64,000 nucleotides of DNA from Bacteroidales bacterium (GCA_017429765.1 JAFROJ010000050.1:1-64000), one strand, 5' to 3'. Shown: positions 25,306-34,274, numbered from the stretch's first letter. Program-made: numbers and translations. The notes: generated by a model from the letters alone, not told the origin.

Positions 25306-26721
25306 TTACAGGATCTTCTCGATGTCCAGCTCCCGGTGCGAGACCGTGATCTTGATGTCGAAGCGGTCAGAGAGATGCTTGGCGAGGCGCTCGGCGCAAT
25401 AGACAGACCTGTGCTGCCCACCGGTGCACCCGAAGCAGACCTGAAGGTGAGTGAACTTTCTCTCTATGAAGCACTTGACGTGAGTGTCGACCATGGAGTA
25501 CACATTCTCAAGGAACTTCGTGACTCCGCCATCATCCTCGAGGAATTTGACCACCTCCTTGTCAAGGCCCGTGAACTGCCTGTAGTGCTCGTATTTCCCG
25601 GGATTATTGACGGACCTGCAATCGAACACATATCCTCCCCCGTTGCCGGTGGTGTCCACCGGGATCCCCTTCTTGTAGGCGAAACTGTATATCCTCACCT
25701 CCAAGCGCTTGTCCTCGGCGATGTTGTTGAATTGGGCCATCGTCGTCAGCTTGGTGAGAATCTCGTTCAAGTAGGGATAGGCCTCGAAGGGCTTCTGGAG
25801 AAGCTTGCGGAGATTGCTCAAAGCGTAGGGCACGCTGGCCAGGAAATGCGGTTTTTTCTCGAAATATCCCCTGAAACCATACGCTCCGAGAACCTGGAGG
25901 GTGCGAAACAGGATGAAAAGCCTCAACCTCTCATGGAAACGTTCCTCGTCCACTTTCATGTAGCCCTTAAGGGCGGTCAGATAGGTCTGGACCATCTCCT
26001 TGCGCAGAGTCTCGGGGTAGCGGGACCGGGCCTGCCAGACGAAAGACGCCACATCATAATAGATAGGTCCCTTTCTTCCACCTTGGAAATCGATGAAATA
26101 AGGCTCTCCATCCTTGACCATCACATTCCTCGCCTGGAAGTCGCGGTACATGAACGTGTCTCCCATGTCCCTGACCAGGTCGTCCTTCAGCCTCTCGAAA
26201 TCCTCCTGCAACCTGACCTCGTGGAAATCCAGCCCCGTCGCCTTAAGGAAACAGTACTTGAAGTAGTTGAGGTCGAACATGACCATCCTCTCGTTGAAGG
26301 CCGGCTCAGGGTAGCAGACTGACCAGTCGAGCCCCTGGGCCCCCTTGAACTGGATCTTGGGGAGCATCTCCATGGCCCTGCAGAGAAGGCGGCTCTCATA
26401 GGAGCTGTACCCTCCGCTCTCTCGCCCCTGGGAAACCAGCTTGTAGAGCTGGTCGTCTCCCAGATCCTCCTGGATGTAGCGCATGCCGTCCTCGGAGACG
26501 GCCAGCACTTTCGGGACCTTTATCCCCTTCTCGAGGAAGTGGCGGTCAATCCTGACGAAAGCGTTATTCTCCTCCTTGTTGGTTCCGATAACCCCAATAA
26601 TGGAGATATTTCCGCCTTTCAAGCGGAAATACCTCCTGTTGCTACCGGAAGAGTTCAACTCTTCCGCTTCGGCGGCCTTTTGGCCTGTGTAAGTCTCGAA
26701 TAGATTTTTAAGCTTATCCAT
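25306..26721 (-). CDS. AmgK-like sugar kinase fused to a RapZ C-terminal domain
   Basis: The 471-residue product has an APH-fold kinase at about 1-325 and a RapZ-like C-terminal domain at about 339-465. The kinase catalytic loop is YRDFQARNV with D194, and D211 in FIDFQGG is the metal ligand. The second domain has the RapZ signature GCTGGQHRS at 431-439 and the FTGLDKEVV segment. AmgK phosphorylates MurNAc and GlcNAc at C1; RapZ in E. coli senses glucosamine-6-phosphate through its C-terminal domain. The N-terminal P-loop of RapZ is absent. The fusion suggests a kinase regulated by an amino-sugar phosphate. It lies between a DUF6515 gene and the MurU-like gene. Confidence 0.82.
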   Translation of the reverse strand: MDKLKNLFETYTGQKAAEAEELNSSGSNRRYFRLKGGNISIIGVIGTNKEENNAFVRIDRHFLEKGIKVPKVLAVSEDGMRYIQEDLGDDQLYKLVSQGRESGGYSSYESRLLCRAMEMLPKIQFKGAQGLDWSVCYPEPAFNERMVMFDLNYFKYCFLKATGLDFHEVRLQEDFERLKDDLVRDMGDTFMYRDFQARNVMVKDGEPYFIDFQGGRKGPIYYDVASFVWQARSRYPETLRKEMVQTYLTALKGYMKVDEERFHERLRLFILFRTLQVLGAYGFRGYFEKKPHFLASVPYALSNLRKLLQKPFEAYPYLNEILTKLTTMAQFNNIAEDKRLEVRIYSFAYKKGIPVDTTGNGGGYVFDCRSVNNPGKYEHYRQFTGLDKEVVKFLEDDGGVTKFLENVYSMVDTHVKCFIERKFTHLQVCFGCTGGQHRSVYCAERLAKHLSDRFDIKITVSHRELDIEKIL

Positions 26722-26724
26722 TCA

Positions 26725-28203
26725 CTAATATAGATTGTTGTAAGTCACTCCGTTGGAGTTGTAGTTATATTTTTCGGCCAGCTTGCCGTACATCTGTCCG
26801 AGGACCTCGAGGTAGGGCTTGCCCTCAACGAGGGTCACACGGTAGACAGTGTCGTCGACTTTGTAGTAGTCAACCCCGTCCAGGGTGATGATGTCGTAGT
26901 CATCGGGAAGCTCCTCGACGAGGGCTCCGGCCGGAGGGACTATGACCTCGTACTGGCCGTTGGAATTGACGATGTAGAAGACTCCGTCCTGATAGTAGTA
27001 CGGCTGGTTGGCGTAGGCGTAGCTCTGAACGAGGCCGAGCCTGTTGGCGAGAGTGGCCGCGTCATTTGCCCTGGTGGAGTTCAGGGCGAACGCGCTGTTC
27101 TGCGCCGCTATGGTCGCGTTGTTCTGAGCTATGATCCTGTTCTGCTCGTCGATGATCCTGTTGTTGGCGTCAATGGCGCTGAACAGACGGTAGGTGTTGT
27201 GATAGTACGCGAAGCGGACTGACGCGAACACCAGGTCTGAGATCGCCACATCCACGCAAACTCCGAAAGGAGGTCTGCAAACCACCCAGTACCCGTTGTA
27301 AGGCCTGTAGTAGATGCCATCATAGAAGCAGTACTCGATACCCCAGTAGGTCATTCTCCTATACCTAGGCGGCAGGTAATTGACCCTGTAGCCAAAGTAG
27401 TGAGGATGATGGGCCCAGAAGTGGCCGGGACGGTCGTAAGGCATGAAGTCGCGCTCTCTCGGAGGGATCCTGTGGACATTCCTGTCCTCACCGATCCTCA
27501 TGAAGTCACCGCGAGTCTCATTCATCACGTTGCCGTTGCCGCGAGGGCTGTTCTTGTCATAAGGGGCGAGACCGCCTCTGGTGGCGTTGCCGACACCCTG
27601 GGAACGCTCCCTGGCGGAAGCCGCTCCACTTGCGGCGCCGCGGGCGACGTTGGCCCTTGAGGTGGAACCACCGATCTGACGGGCGACCCTCGACTCGGGA
27701 TTGGAGTTGGAGCTCCTGGCGGCGGTGCCGGAACTTCTGGAGGCGGAGCCGGTGCTACGCTGGGAAGTGCCGTTGCCGACCTGGGAGCGGGAGCTCGAAG
27801 AGGTCGAGTTGGAGCTCCTGGCGGCGGTGCCGGAACTTCTGGAGACGGAGCCGGTGCTACGCTGGGAAGTGCCGTTGCCGACCTGGGAGCGGGAGCTCGA
27901 AGAGGTCGAGCCGGAGCTTCTCGCGGCGGTGCCAGAGCTACGCTGGGAAGTGCCGTTACCGACCTGGGAGCGGGAGCTCGAAGAGGTCGAGTTGGAGCTC
28001 CTGGCGGAGGTGCCGGAACTTCTGGAGGCGGAGCCGGAGCTACGCTGGGAAGAAGAGCTTCTTGTGGAAGAGCTATTCTGGGAAGAGGAGGCGCTTCTGG
28101 ATCCGCCAGAGGAACGCCTGGCCTGAGAGTAAGAATCTACAGGATACGCGACCATGGCCAAAGCCACTATCGATGCGGTCGCGATTTTGAGGATGTTTTT
28201 CAT
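26725..28203 (-). CDS. Secreted Ser-rich repeat protein with DUF6515 domain
   Basis: The 492-residue product has a signal peptide (cleavage near SYSQA), a low-complexity Ser/Arg/Gly/Thr-rich region with tandem repeats (about 30-210), and a DUF6515-like C-terminal half. The latter contains the aromatic motif YWGIEYCFYDGIYYRPYNGY near residue 290 and a tail with LPDDYD and VDYYKVDDTVYR. DUF6515 proteins are extracytoplasmic and of unknown function. The basic Ser-rich region could bind glycan or other envelope polymers. It is embedded between the namZ and amgK-like genes with short gaps (22 and three bases), suggesting a wall-related role. Confidence 0.75.
   Translation of the reverse strand: MKNILKIATASIVALAMVAYPVDSYSQARRSSGGSRSASSSQNSSSTRSSSSQRSSGSASRSSGTSARSSNSTSSSSRSQVGNGTSQRSSGTAARSSGSTSSSSRSQVGNGTSQRSTGSVSRSSGTAARSSNSTSSSSRSQVGNGTSQRSTGSASRSSGTAARSSNSNPESRVARQIGGSTSRANVARGAASGAASARERSQGVGNATRGGLAPYDKNSPRGNGNVMNETRGDFMRIGEDRNVHRIPPRERDFMPYDRPGHFWAHHPHYFGYRVNYLPPRYRRMTYWGIEYCFYDGIYYRPYNGYWVVCRPPFGVCVDVAISDLVFASVRFAYYHNTYRLFSAIDANNRIIDEQNRIIAQNNATIAAQNSAFALNSTRANDAATLANRLGLVQSYAYANQPYYYQDGVFYIVNSNGQYEVIVPPAGALVEELPDDYDIITLDGVDYYKVDDTVYRVTLVEGKPYLEVLGQMYGKLAEKYNYNSNGVTYNNLY
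27691..28044 (-). repeat. In-gene tandem repeat, 102-bp units
   Basis: In the Ser-rich protein, residues 54-171 consist of a 34-residue unit (54-87), a 27-residue unit lacking seven residues (88-114), another 34-residue unit (115-148) and a partial unit (149-171). Units share the ending SSSSRSQVGNGTSQ. Near-identical DNA copies make copy-number change by slippage likely. Confidence 0.85.
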
Positions 28204-28225
28204 ATTGCAGTGGTTTTAGTGGTTA

Positions 28226-29494
28226 TTAGTACATCAGGTACTTTCTGGAGAGCCTCTTGAAGCTTTCAACATCTTTGGACCAGTAATCCGAGATGTCCTC
28301 GACCTTCAGACGTCTCTCAAAAGTCGTCCTTACATAATCCGTACCACAAACTTTATCAAACATCCCATTCCTGCCCGCGGACAGTTTAAACGGGTTTTTC
28401 TCGGGGTATAACTCATTCACCGCCTGCATCACATAGAACTGGGTCAGGGTGCAGCAAGCCGCCTCGAAATCGGTGTAATGGAACTGGACACCATGGAGGA
28501 GCACACCCTGCGAAGCGCCGGAGAAGGGCTTGAAATGGATAGTCCTGAAAGCGATCCCGGGAAGGTTGTAACTGTCCAGGCGGGCCTTGAGAAGGTCGGC
28601 GTCGATCCACTCGGCGGCGAAAACCTCAAACGGCAGGGTGTAGCCTATGCCGATATTCAGATAACCCTGGAACTCGCCGACTATTCCAGAGGTGGGATAG
28701 TTGACGGCGGACTCGGGATAAGGAATATTCGGGGAAGGAAGGACCCAAGGGAGTTTGGTGTCCTTGTAGAGCATATTCCTTTGCCATCCTTCCATCGGGA
28801 TGACGGAAAGCTTGCATTTGAGCGGGGGCTGGTCGCCCTTCTCGCCGCGGTTAAGCCCCTCCTCGTTGATCAGCATCGCCAACTCGCCGACCGTGAGACC
28901 GTAGATGTAGGGGATCTTGAACTCGCTCACGAAGGAATGGAAACCGTCCTCCACGAGGCAGCCCTCGACCTTGTTGCCTCCCAGGGGATTGGGACGGTCC
29001 AGGACCATGACCTCGATTCCTTGCTCGGCGCAGGCGCGCATCATGAGCCCGAGTGTGCTGATGAATGTGTACGAGCGGCTTCCGACGTCCTGGATGTCAT
29101 AGACCACGACATCCAACCCGGAGAGCATCTCCGGAGTGGGCTTGCGGGTCGAGCCATAGACGGAATAGACCGGCAGGCCGGTACGGGGATCCTTGCCGTT
29201 CTCGACACGGCCACCGGCGTAAATGTCCCCTCGGACCCCGTGCTCGGGGGCGAAAAGCTTCTTGAGATCGACCTGAGGGGCCGAGTTGAGGATGTCTATG
29301 GTCGAGCGCAACTGGCTGTCCACCCCGCTGGGGTTGGTGACAAGTCCGACTCTCTTGCCCTCAAGGCCCTCGAAACCGCGGCCTTCAAGTACCTCTATTC
29401 CCACCCGGACTTGGGCCCCGAGGGAGAAAGTGGCGAGAACCGCGATGGCGGAAACGAGGGCTCTCGCTCTGGAAATAATTGGTTTATAGTTCAT
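28226..29494 (-). CDS. namZ: Exo-beta-N-acetylmuramidase, NamZ/DUF1343 family (GH171)
   Basis: The 422-residue product has a signal peptide (cleavage near SLGAQ) and the DUF1343 domain now known as NamZ. Family marks include KRVGLVTNPSGVD, LFAPEHGVRG with its conserved Glu, VVYDIQDVGSRSYT and VLDRPNPLGG. NamZ from Bacillus releases MurNAc from the non-reducing end of peptidoglycan strands. Here it overlaps the AmpG/MurT-like transporter gene by 11 bases, consistent with released MurNAc being imported. The function is well supported by family; the local pathway is inferred from neighbours. Confidence 0.9.
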   Translation of the reverse strand: MNYKPIISRARALVSAIAVLATFSLGAQVRVGIEVLEGRGFEGLEGKRVGLVTNPSGVDSQLRSTIDILNSAPQVDLKKLFAPEHGVRGDIYAGGRVENGKDPRTGLPVYSVYGSTRKPTPEMLSGLDVVVYDIQDVGSRSYTFISTLGLMMRACAEQGIEVMVLDRPNPLGGNKVEGCLVEDGFHSFVSEFKIPYIYGLTVGELAMLINEEGLNRGEKGDQPPLKCKLSVIPMEGWQRNMLYKDTKLPWVLPSPNIPYPESAVNYPTSGIVGEFQGYLNIGIGYTLPFEVFAAEWIDADLLKARLDSYNLPGIAFRTIHFKPFSGASQGVLLHGVQFHYTDFEAACCTLTQFYVMQAVNELYPEKNPFKLSAGRNGMFDKVCGTDYVRTTFERRLKVEDISDYWSKDVESFKRLSRKYLMY

Positions 29495-30800
29495 TGTCTG
29501 TGTTGTCTTCTAGGGTTTTATCTTGCTTTGAGGCTTTCCCGAAGGACGGGTCTATCTTGATCAGGGCTGTCACGATGAAGGTTATCGCGCAGAACAGCAT
29601 GACCACGATGAAGAACTGGTGATAGCCGAGCTTGTCGGCGAGGAGACCGGAGAACATGCCAGGGATCATCAGTCCCAGATAGGTGAGTCCGGTGCAGATG
29701 GAGTAGTGCGAGGTCTTGAACTCGCCGGCGCTGAAGTACAGCATGTAGAGGGTCAAGGCCGTGAATCCGAAGCCGTAACCAAGTTGCTCTATGAATATGC
29801 AGGCTGTCACGACACCCATGCCGACCTGGTGACCGGCGCTGAGGTACACGTAGACAAGATCAGGCAGGGTGAGGGCCAGCACCATCGGCCAGAGCCATTT
29901 CTTGACGCCGTGACGGCTGGCCAGGATCCCTCCAATGATTCCTCCCAGAAGGAGTCCGACCACTCCTATGGTGCCGTAGGCCAGACCGTATTGCTCCGAG
30001 GTCAGGCCCAGACCTCCCTCGGAGGCGGGGCGCAGCAGGAAGGTGGGGCTCATCTTCGCGAGAAGCGCCTCGGGGAAGCGGAACAGGAGGAGGAAGAGGA
30101 TGGCGACCACGGTCTCCCTGAGAGGGAATTTGGTGAAATAGGTGCTCAGGGAACGGCCAAGAGTCCTGAAAGTCTCCTTGGTGGTCAGCTTACGGGGGCT
30201 GTCGCTCTCGCTGACAGGTAGATAGAACTTATGGTAGAGGGCTATCGCCAAGAAAAGACCGGCCAGGCCGAAGAAGACAAGGCTCCACGAGAAAGCCACC
30301 TTGCCTCCGGAGGCTTTCTGGATCAAGCCCGCGACAGGGACAAGCACACCGTTGCCGAAGATGACGGCGAGACGGTAGACCGTGTTGCGGATTCCAACGA
30401 AGAAAGACTGCTGGCTGTCGTCCAGCTCGATCATGTAGTACCCGTCGGCGGCGATGTCATGCGTGGCGCTTGAGAAGCCCATCAGGAATAGGAAGAACAT
30501 TATGCACTGGAACCACCAGGAGGTGCCGATGGTGAAAGCGACACCGGCGAAAGCGGCCCCGAGGAGGGCTTGCATGGTGATGACCCACCAGCGCTTGGTC
30601 TTGAATATGTCCACGAACGGGCTCCAGAGTGGCTTGATGATCCAAGGGAGCTGGAGCCAGCTTGTGTAGAGGGCGATTTGGGTGTTGGTCATACCCATCT
30701 GAAGGAGGATGACAACGGACACGCCCGTGACGATGATGTTGGGAAGACCCTCAGCGGCGTAGACTGTGGGGATCCAATACCAGGGTGATCTTTTGCTCAT
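29484..30800 (-). CDS. MFS transporter, AmpG/MurT-like
   Basis: The 438-residue product is a major facilitator with 12 predicted helices. The N-terminus (YAAEGLPN) and the SSATHDIAADGYYM segment in helix 4 are typical of AmpG-like muropeptide permeases. In Tannerella forsythia a related protein, MurT, imports MurNAc. The gene sits between the SpoIID-fusion gene and namZ, so MurNAc or an anhydro-muropeptide is the likely substrate. The specific substrate is inferred from context. Confidence 0.85.
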   Translation of the reverse strand: MSKRSPWYWIPTVYAAEGLPNIIVTGVSVVILLQMGMTNTQIALYTSWLQLPWIIKPLWSPFVDIFKTKRWWVITMQALLGAAFAGVAFTIGTSWWFQCIMFFLFLMGFSSATHDIAADGYYMIELDDSQQSFFVGIRNTVYRLAVIFGNGVLVPVAGLIQKASGGKVAFSWSLVFFGLAGLFLAIALYHKFYLPVSESDSPRKLTTKETFRTLGRSLSTYFTKFPLRETVVAILFLLLFRFPEALLAKMSPTFLLRPASEGGLGLTSEQYGLAYGTIGVVGLLLGGIIGGILASRHGVKKWLWPMVLALTLPDLVYVYLSAGHQVGMGVVTACIFIEQLGYGFGFTALTLYMLYFSAGEFKTSHYSICTGLTYLGLMIPGMFSGLLADKLGYHQFFIVVMLFCAITFIVTALIKIDPSFGKASKQDKTLEDNTDNEL

Positions 30801-30819
30801 TATTCAGTTTTCAGTGTTA

Positions 30820-33021
30820 TCATATTCGTTTCAACTCGGCGCCGGGATAGTAGTGGCGAAGGATCTCCTCGCATGAATATCCCCGGCTGCCCATGACTGC
30901 GGCCCCTATCTGGCACAGCCCGACCCCATGGCCCCATCCGGCGCCTTCCAGGATCAGCCTGTCCCCTTCCCACTTGACCTCGAAAGCCGAGCTCTTTAGA
31001 TGGGACTCGGAGAGCCACCTCCTGATTATCAATTCTTTCCCTATCACCATCGAGGTCTTGTCGCCCACTATTCTCATTTTCTTCAGCCTTCCGGACGGGC
31101 CTCGCTCGATCGGTACCAGATCCTTGATCTCGCCGAAATCTATCCCGGAACGGCGGCGGACCAATTCCGAGACTTCCGGGCGGAAATATTCAGTCCTCCA
31201 CCTGTAGAAATCCTTGGTCTCAAGGTCGTAGTCATTCAGGACTTGCGAGAGGATGCCCTCGTCGTCGGTGTGGCAGAAGGGGTCGGCGCCCTCCACCTCT
31301 TCTGGAGTGTCCGGAACTGGCTGAAGGTAAGGATATTCCTTATCCTCCCAGCAGGTGCTGAAGACCTCCATGCGGCCACCGCAGCACTTGGAGAAGCGGG
31401 CGTCGCAGATCTCGCCGCCCGAGACGAGCGTCAATCCCCAGGTCTGGTCTATGGCCTCGCGGACGGTCTTTCCCACCGCCATGGTCAGGCCCTGGTAACG
31501 CTGGCAATGGTCGTCGGCGCAGACATCGAACAGGGTGTGGTCCTCATGGTCGAACCATTTGATGTATTCATTCTCTTTGGAGGCGGTAGAGTCGGGAACG
31601 GTCGGCTCCGGAGCCTTGGCGGCCGTTCTCTTTCTCCTGTTGGCGATCTGGGCCATCACCCAGGAGCGGGAGATGACGGCGTGCGCCTTGAGGAACTCGA
31701 GTCCGGCGGAAGCCTTCATCTCGGAGGATATGACGCTCAGCAGGTAATCCTCGACCCCGACTACATTCACAGCCGTGACCTTGTCCCCGTCCACTATGAA
31801 TCTTAGAGTCCCGGCGAACTTCTGGGTCACCTCGCGCTCCCAATGGAAATTCACTCCGATGGTCACCCCTTTCAGCAGGAAGGAGGGCTCGGCGAACATC
31901 GCGGCCTCGGTCTGGGCCTCGAAAACGAGCTCGTCATAAAGGACGCCGTTGTATGAGATCCTGCCGTCCTCGTAAGACACTTTCTGGGGGCCGGCTCCGT
32001 CGCAAAGGATCTCGAACTCAATCTCTTTGGCCGACATGACCCCAACCTCAAGAGTGTCCTGGATCCTGGTCAGGCGCCAGAGGATCTCCTCGTCAGACTC
32101 CTTCGAGAGAGTCACGTCCCTCACGACCTCGCCCAGCAAGAAGGAGTCGAGCTTGTCGAAGTCCTCCTCGCGGACAGTCACGAAAACCCCTCCCAGGTCC
32201 GCGCAACCAGGGCTCATCGAGAGATGGTCAGCCCCCCGGGAGAAATAATGGCGGGAGCGATGCTCCTCCCTGAATATCACGATAGTCCTGTATTCCTCCC
32301 CGGAACGCCAGACTATCACGTTGATCCTCGGCTCGGAGTCGCCCTCCCTCATCGGGGCGCAGTCAAGGAGCCGGTAAAAAAGTTTAGCCTGGGATTTCGC
32401 GGTCGAGGCTCTCAGGACATACACTCCCCTGGCGTACTCATTCAGATGATAGAGCCGTGCCTCCTTGACATTTGTCAGATAATCAAGGCCTTCCGCCCCT
32501 GAGTCCAGAAGGCTGTCCACCCTCTCGACGAGAGGCATGCTCCCGGACGGGCAGGCCTGGAAGTGGACATGGTCGGGGGCCGACGCCCCGCAGCGGGGGC
32601 CGTTGTAGAAGCAGAGGAAACCCTTGTTCTCCAAAGAGAAGTCGAGCATGTCCGGATAACGCCTCCAGATGGATTGAGGGGTGTGGTCGAAGCCGGAGAT
32701 GACCAGATGCCTCGGGAATATGGGATAAGGGTTTAGGGTGACCCTGTACTTCCTGCCTTTCCGGCCCTCGAAATCGATGTTGGACTGCTCAGGCGGACGG
32801 TTCTCCGGACAAAGGAAGCAAGGCCGGGAGGCAATCGAGGCGGGATCAAGGGCGGCCTCGGATGATATTCTCCTACAAGGGTTTAACTGTACTGTCACAT
32901 CAATGCCTCCAACATTGAGGGTCTTTGTCCGGGCTTTTTTCAGGTCACGGTAGTTAGCCGCGGCTAGAGGCCAGACAGAAAGCTGGTCCCCTATGAATTT
33001 GTCGATGTCGGCTGTCATCAT
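30820..33021 (-). CDS. DUF4922 (GalT/HIT-like) domain fused to a SpoIID/LytB domain
   Basis: The 733-residue product has a DUF4922 N-terminal half (about 1-330) with a HIT/GalT-like motif HVHFQACP and a paired-Cys segment (CFLCPENRP). The C-terminal half (about 395-733) is a SpoIID/LytB domain, with SSEMKASAGLEFLKAHAVISR containing the probable catalytic Glu, plus GWGHGVGLCQIGA near the end. SpoIID is a lytic transglycosylase acting on peptide-free glycan strands. No signal peptide is visible, which is odd for that domain. The NUDIX gene overlaps its start by four bases, and the transporter gene follows after 19 bases. Confidence 0.85.
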   Translation of the reverse strand: MMTADIDKFIGDQLSVWPLAAANYRDLKKARTKTLNVGGIDVTVQLNPCRRISSEAALDPASIASRPCFLCPENRPPEQSNIDFEGRKGRKYRVTLNPYPIFPRHLVISGFDHTPQSIWRRYPDMLDFSLENKGFLCFYNGPRCGASAPDHVHFQACPSGSMPLVERVDSLLDSGAEGLDYLTNVKEARLYHLNEYARGVYVLRASTAKSQAKLFYRLLDCAPMREGDSEPRINVIVWRSGEEYRTIVIFREEHRSRHYFSRGADHLSMSPGCADLGGVFVTVREEDFDKLDSFLLGEVVRDVTLSKESDEEILWRLTRIQDTLEVGVMSAKEIEFEILCDGAGPQKVSYEDGRISYNGVLYDELVFEAQTEAAMFAEPSFLLKGVTIGVNFHWEREVTQKFAGTLRFIVDGDKVTAVNVVGVEDYLLSVISSEMKASAGLEFLKAHAVISRSWVMAQIANRRKRTAAKAPEPTVPDSTASKENEYIKWFDHEDHTLFDVCADDHCQRYQGLTMAVGKTVREAIDQTWGLTLVSGGEICDARFSKCCGGRMEVFSTCWEDKEYPYLQPVPDTPEEVEGADPFCHTDDEGILSQVLNDYDLETKDFYRWRTEYFRPEVSELVRRRSGIDFGEIKDLVPIERGPSGRLKKMRIVGDKTSMVIGKELIIRRWLSESHLKSSAFEVKWEGDRLILEGAGWGHGVGLCQIGAAVMGSRGYSCEEILRHYYPGAELKRI

Positions 33022-33608
33022 AGAAGAGCGGTGAGGGTGTCTTTGAAAGAGGCGAACTCATGCTCGAAGTTAGGGGTGAACACTCCCTTGCCCAGAGAGG
33101 TGACTATCTCCTCCATCGTCCAGTAACGGCACTCCGTGACCTCGTCGTTGGCCGCGTGGATCTTGAAATCGCCTACGGCGGCGAAGACGTTGACCAGTTC
33201 TCTCTCGGTGGAACTCTCCCAGACATAGGTCTTTAGGTAGACAGGATTGAAAGCGGAGAAACCCAGCTCCTCGGCGGCCTCCCTGTACAGGGCCGCCTCC
33301 AGAAGCTCGCCGTAGTCCACATGCCCCCCGACGGCGGTGTCCCACATTCCGGGAAGCAGATCCTTGGTCATCGACCTTTTCTGGAGAAAAAGCTCGGAGG
33401 ACCGGTTCAAGATGTGGAGATGGACGACAGGATGAAGCAGCTTCAGACCTGAATGAATATCCTTCCTGGAAGCCTGGCCTATCACAAGGCCGTTCTCCTC
33501 GACCACCGGAAGCATCTCAGCGCCGACTCGGGGATAGAGTCCGGGCTTCTGGGCGGTGGGCAGAGGCAGCAAGGGGGCGGGATCGAACGGATAGATTAGC
33601 TCAAACAT
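33018..33608 (-). CDS. NUDIX hydrolase
   Basis: The 196-residue product contains a complete Nudix box at about 91-113: Gly-Gly-His-Val-Asp-Tyr-Gly-Glu, then REAAEELGF. It resembles isopentenyl-diphosphate-isomerase-like or YfcD-like Nudix proteins, whose substrates are often unknown, with an extra N-terminal region of about 60 residues. It overlaps the upstream HU-CCDC81 gene by eight bases and the downstream SpoIID-fusion gene by four, so the three are translated together. The substrate cannot be deduced; a nucleotide-sugar role is possible from context. Confidence 0.88.
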   Translation of the reverse strand: MFELIYPFDPAPLLPLPTAQKPGLYPRVGAEMLPVVEENGLVIGQASRKDIHSGLKLLHPVVHLHILNRSSELFLQKRSMTKDLLPGMWDTAVGGHVDYGELLEAALYREAAEELGFSAFNPVYLKTYVWESSTERELVNVFAAVGDFKIHAANDEVTECRYWTMEEIVTSLGKGVFTPNFEHEFASFKDTLTALL

Positions 33609-34251
33609 TTGATTCCCAATAATTTATTATATTCATTTCCTCCTTGTTGTAGAGCATCCTGTCCACAAGGTTCGGAGCGAGGCGGCCAAGGGCGGCGAAA
33701 AGGCCCAGGACCACTATGGCGGCACCGGCGACGGCGAGGGCAACCTTGAGCCAAGGGTGCCTCTTTTTCTCCGTGACGATGTCATGGAGTTCCTGGACGG
33801 CGGCTTTCACCTCCTCGGGGGTCTCCTCATGTGTCTTGAGCGAGACCGGCTCGAGGCCGAAGCCGTAGGGATAGATGTCCAGATCCTCGTCGGCTATGAA
33901 GAAGAAGGTGTTCTCCTTGGTGGCGCGCAGGCGGCCAAGCCCGGGGAGAACGACCATTTTCTTTGACTGGAGGGTCTCTTTGAGCCCTGAAAGGAACTCC
34001 GCGATGATACTCTCGGCCTCTCTTTTCCCGATCCCGTTCGTCTTTGAATAGAAGTCGGCCAGGAGGCTGTCCTCCTCGTTCCATCTCTGGCGGAAAGACA
34101 GGCGGCGGTAAGGAGGATTGATCGTGTAGCCCTTGTCGGAGAATGTCGAGGGCATCAACTCAGAGACGAACGTTCCCAAGCCCGGCAACGTAACCTCGTC
34201 ATTGTCCAGGACTAAATCCTTGACTATGTCGGAGAAAAGGTCTATATCCAT
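33601..34251 (-). CDS. HU-CCDC81 domain protein with one membrane helix
   Basis: The 216-residue product has two successive HU-like domains of the CCDC81 type (about 5-55 and 65-125; VTLPGLGTFVSE and VVLPGLGRLRA are parallel motifs) and a transmembrane helix at about 170-190. The C-terminus would be outside the cytoplasm. In Bacteroidetes this family often carries a C-terminal SPOR domain; here the protein ends shortly after the helix, without one. It could link chromosome or cytoplasmic partners to the envelope. The start is the ATG at 34251, just after a promoter box, and the gene heads the long minus-strand operon. Confidence 0.82.
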   Translation of the reverse strand: MDIDLFSDIVKDLVLDNDEVTLPGLGTFVSELMPSTFSDKGYTINPPYRRLSFRQRWNEEDSLLADFYSKTNGIGKREAESIIAEFLSGLKETLQSKKMVVLPGLGRLRATKENTFFFIADEDLDIYPYGFGLEPVSLKTHEETPEEVKAAVQELHDIVTEKKRHPWLKVALAVAGAAIVVLGLFAALGRLAPNLVDRMLYNKEEMNIINYWESNV

Positions 34252-34274
34252 CTCTAAAGCTTCGATTGTTCTCA

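Noticed and set aside
27691..28044. Regularly spaced repeats that could suggest a CRISPR array
   Set aside because: The units are in frame within a secreted Ser-rich protein, are directly adjacent without unique spacers, and encode a repeated peptide.
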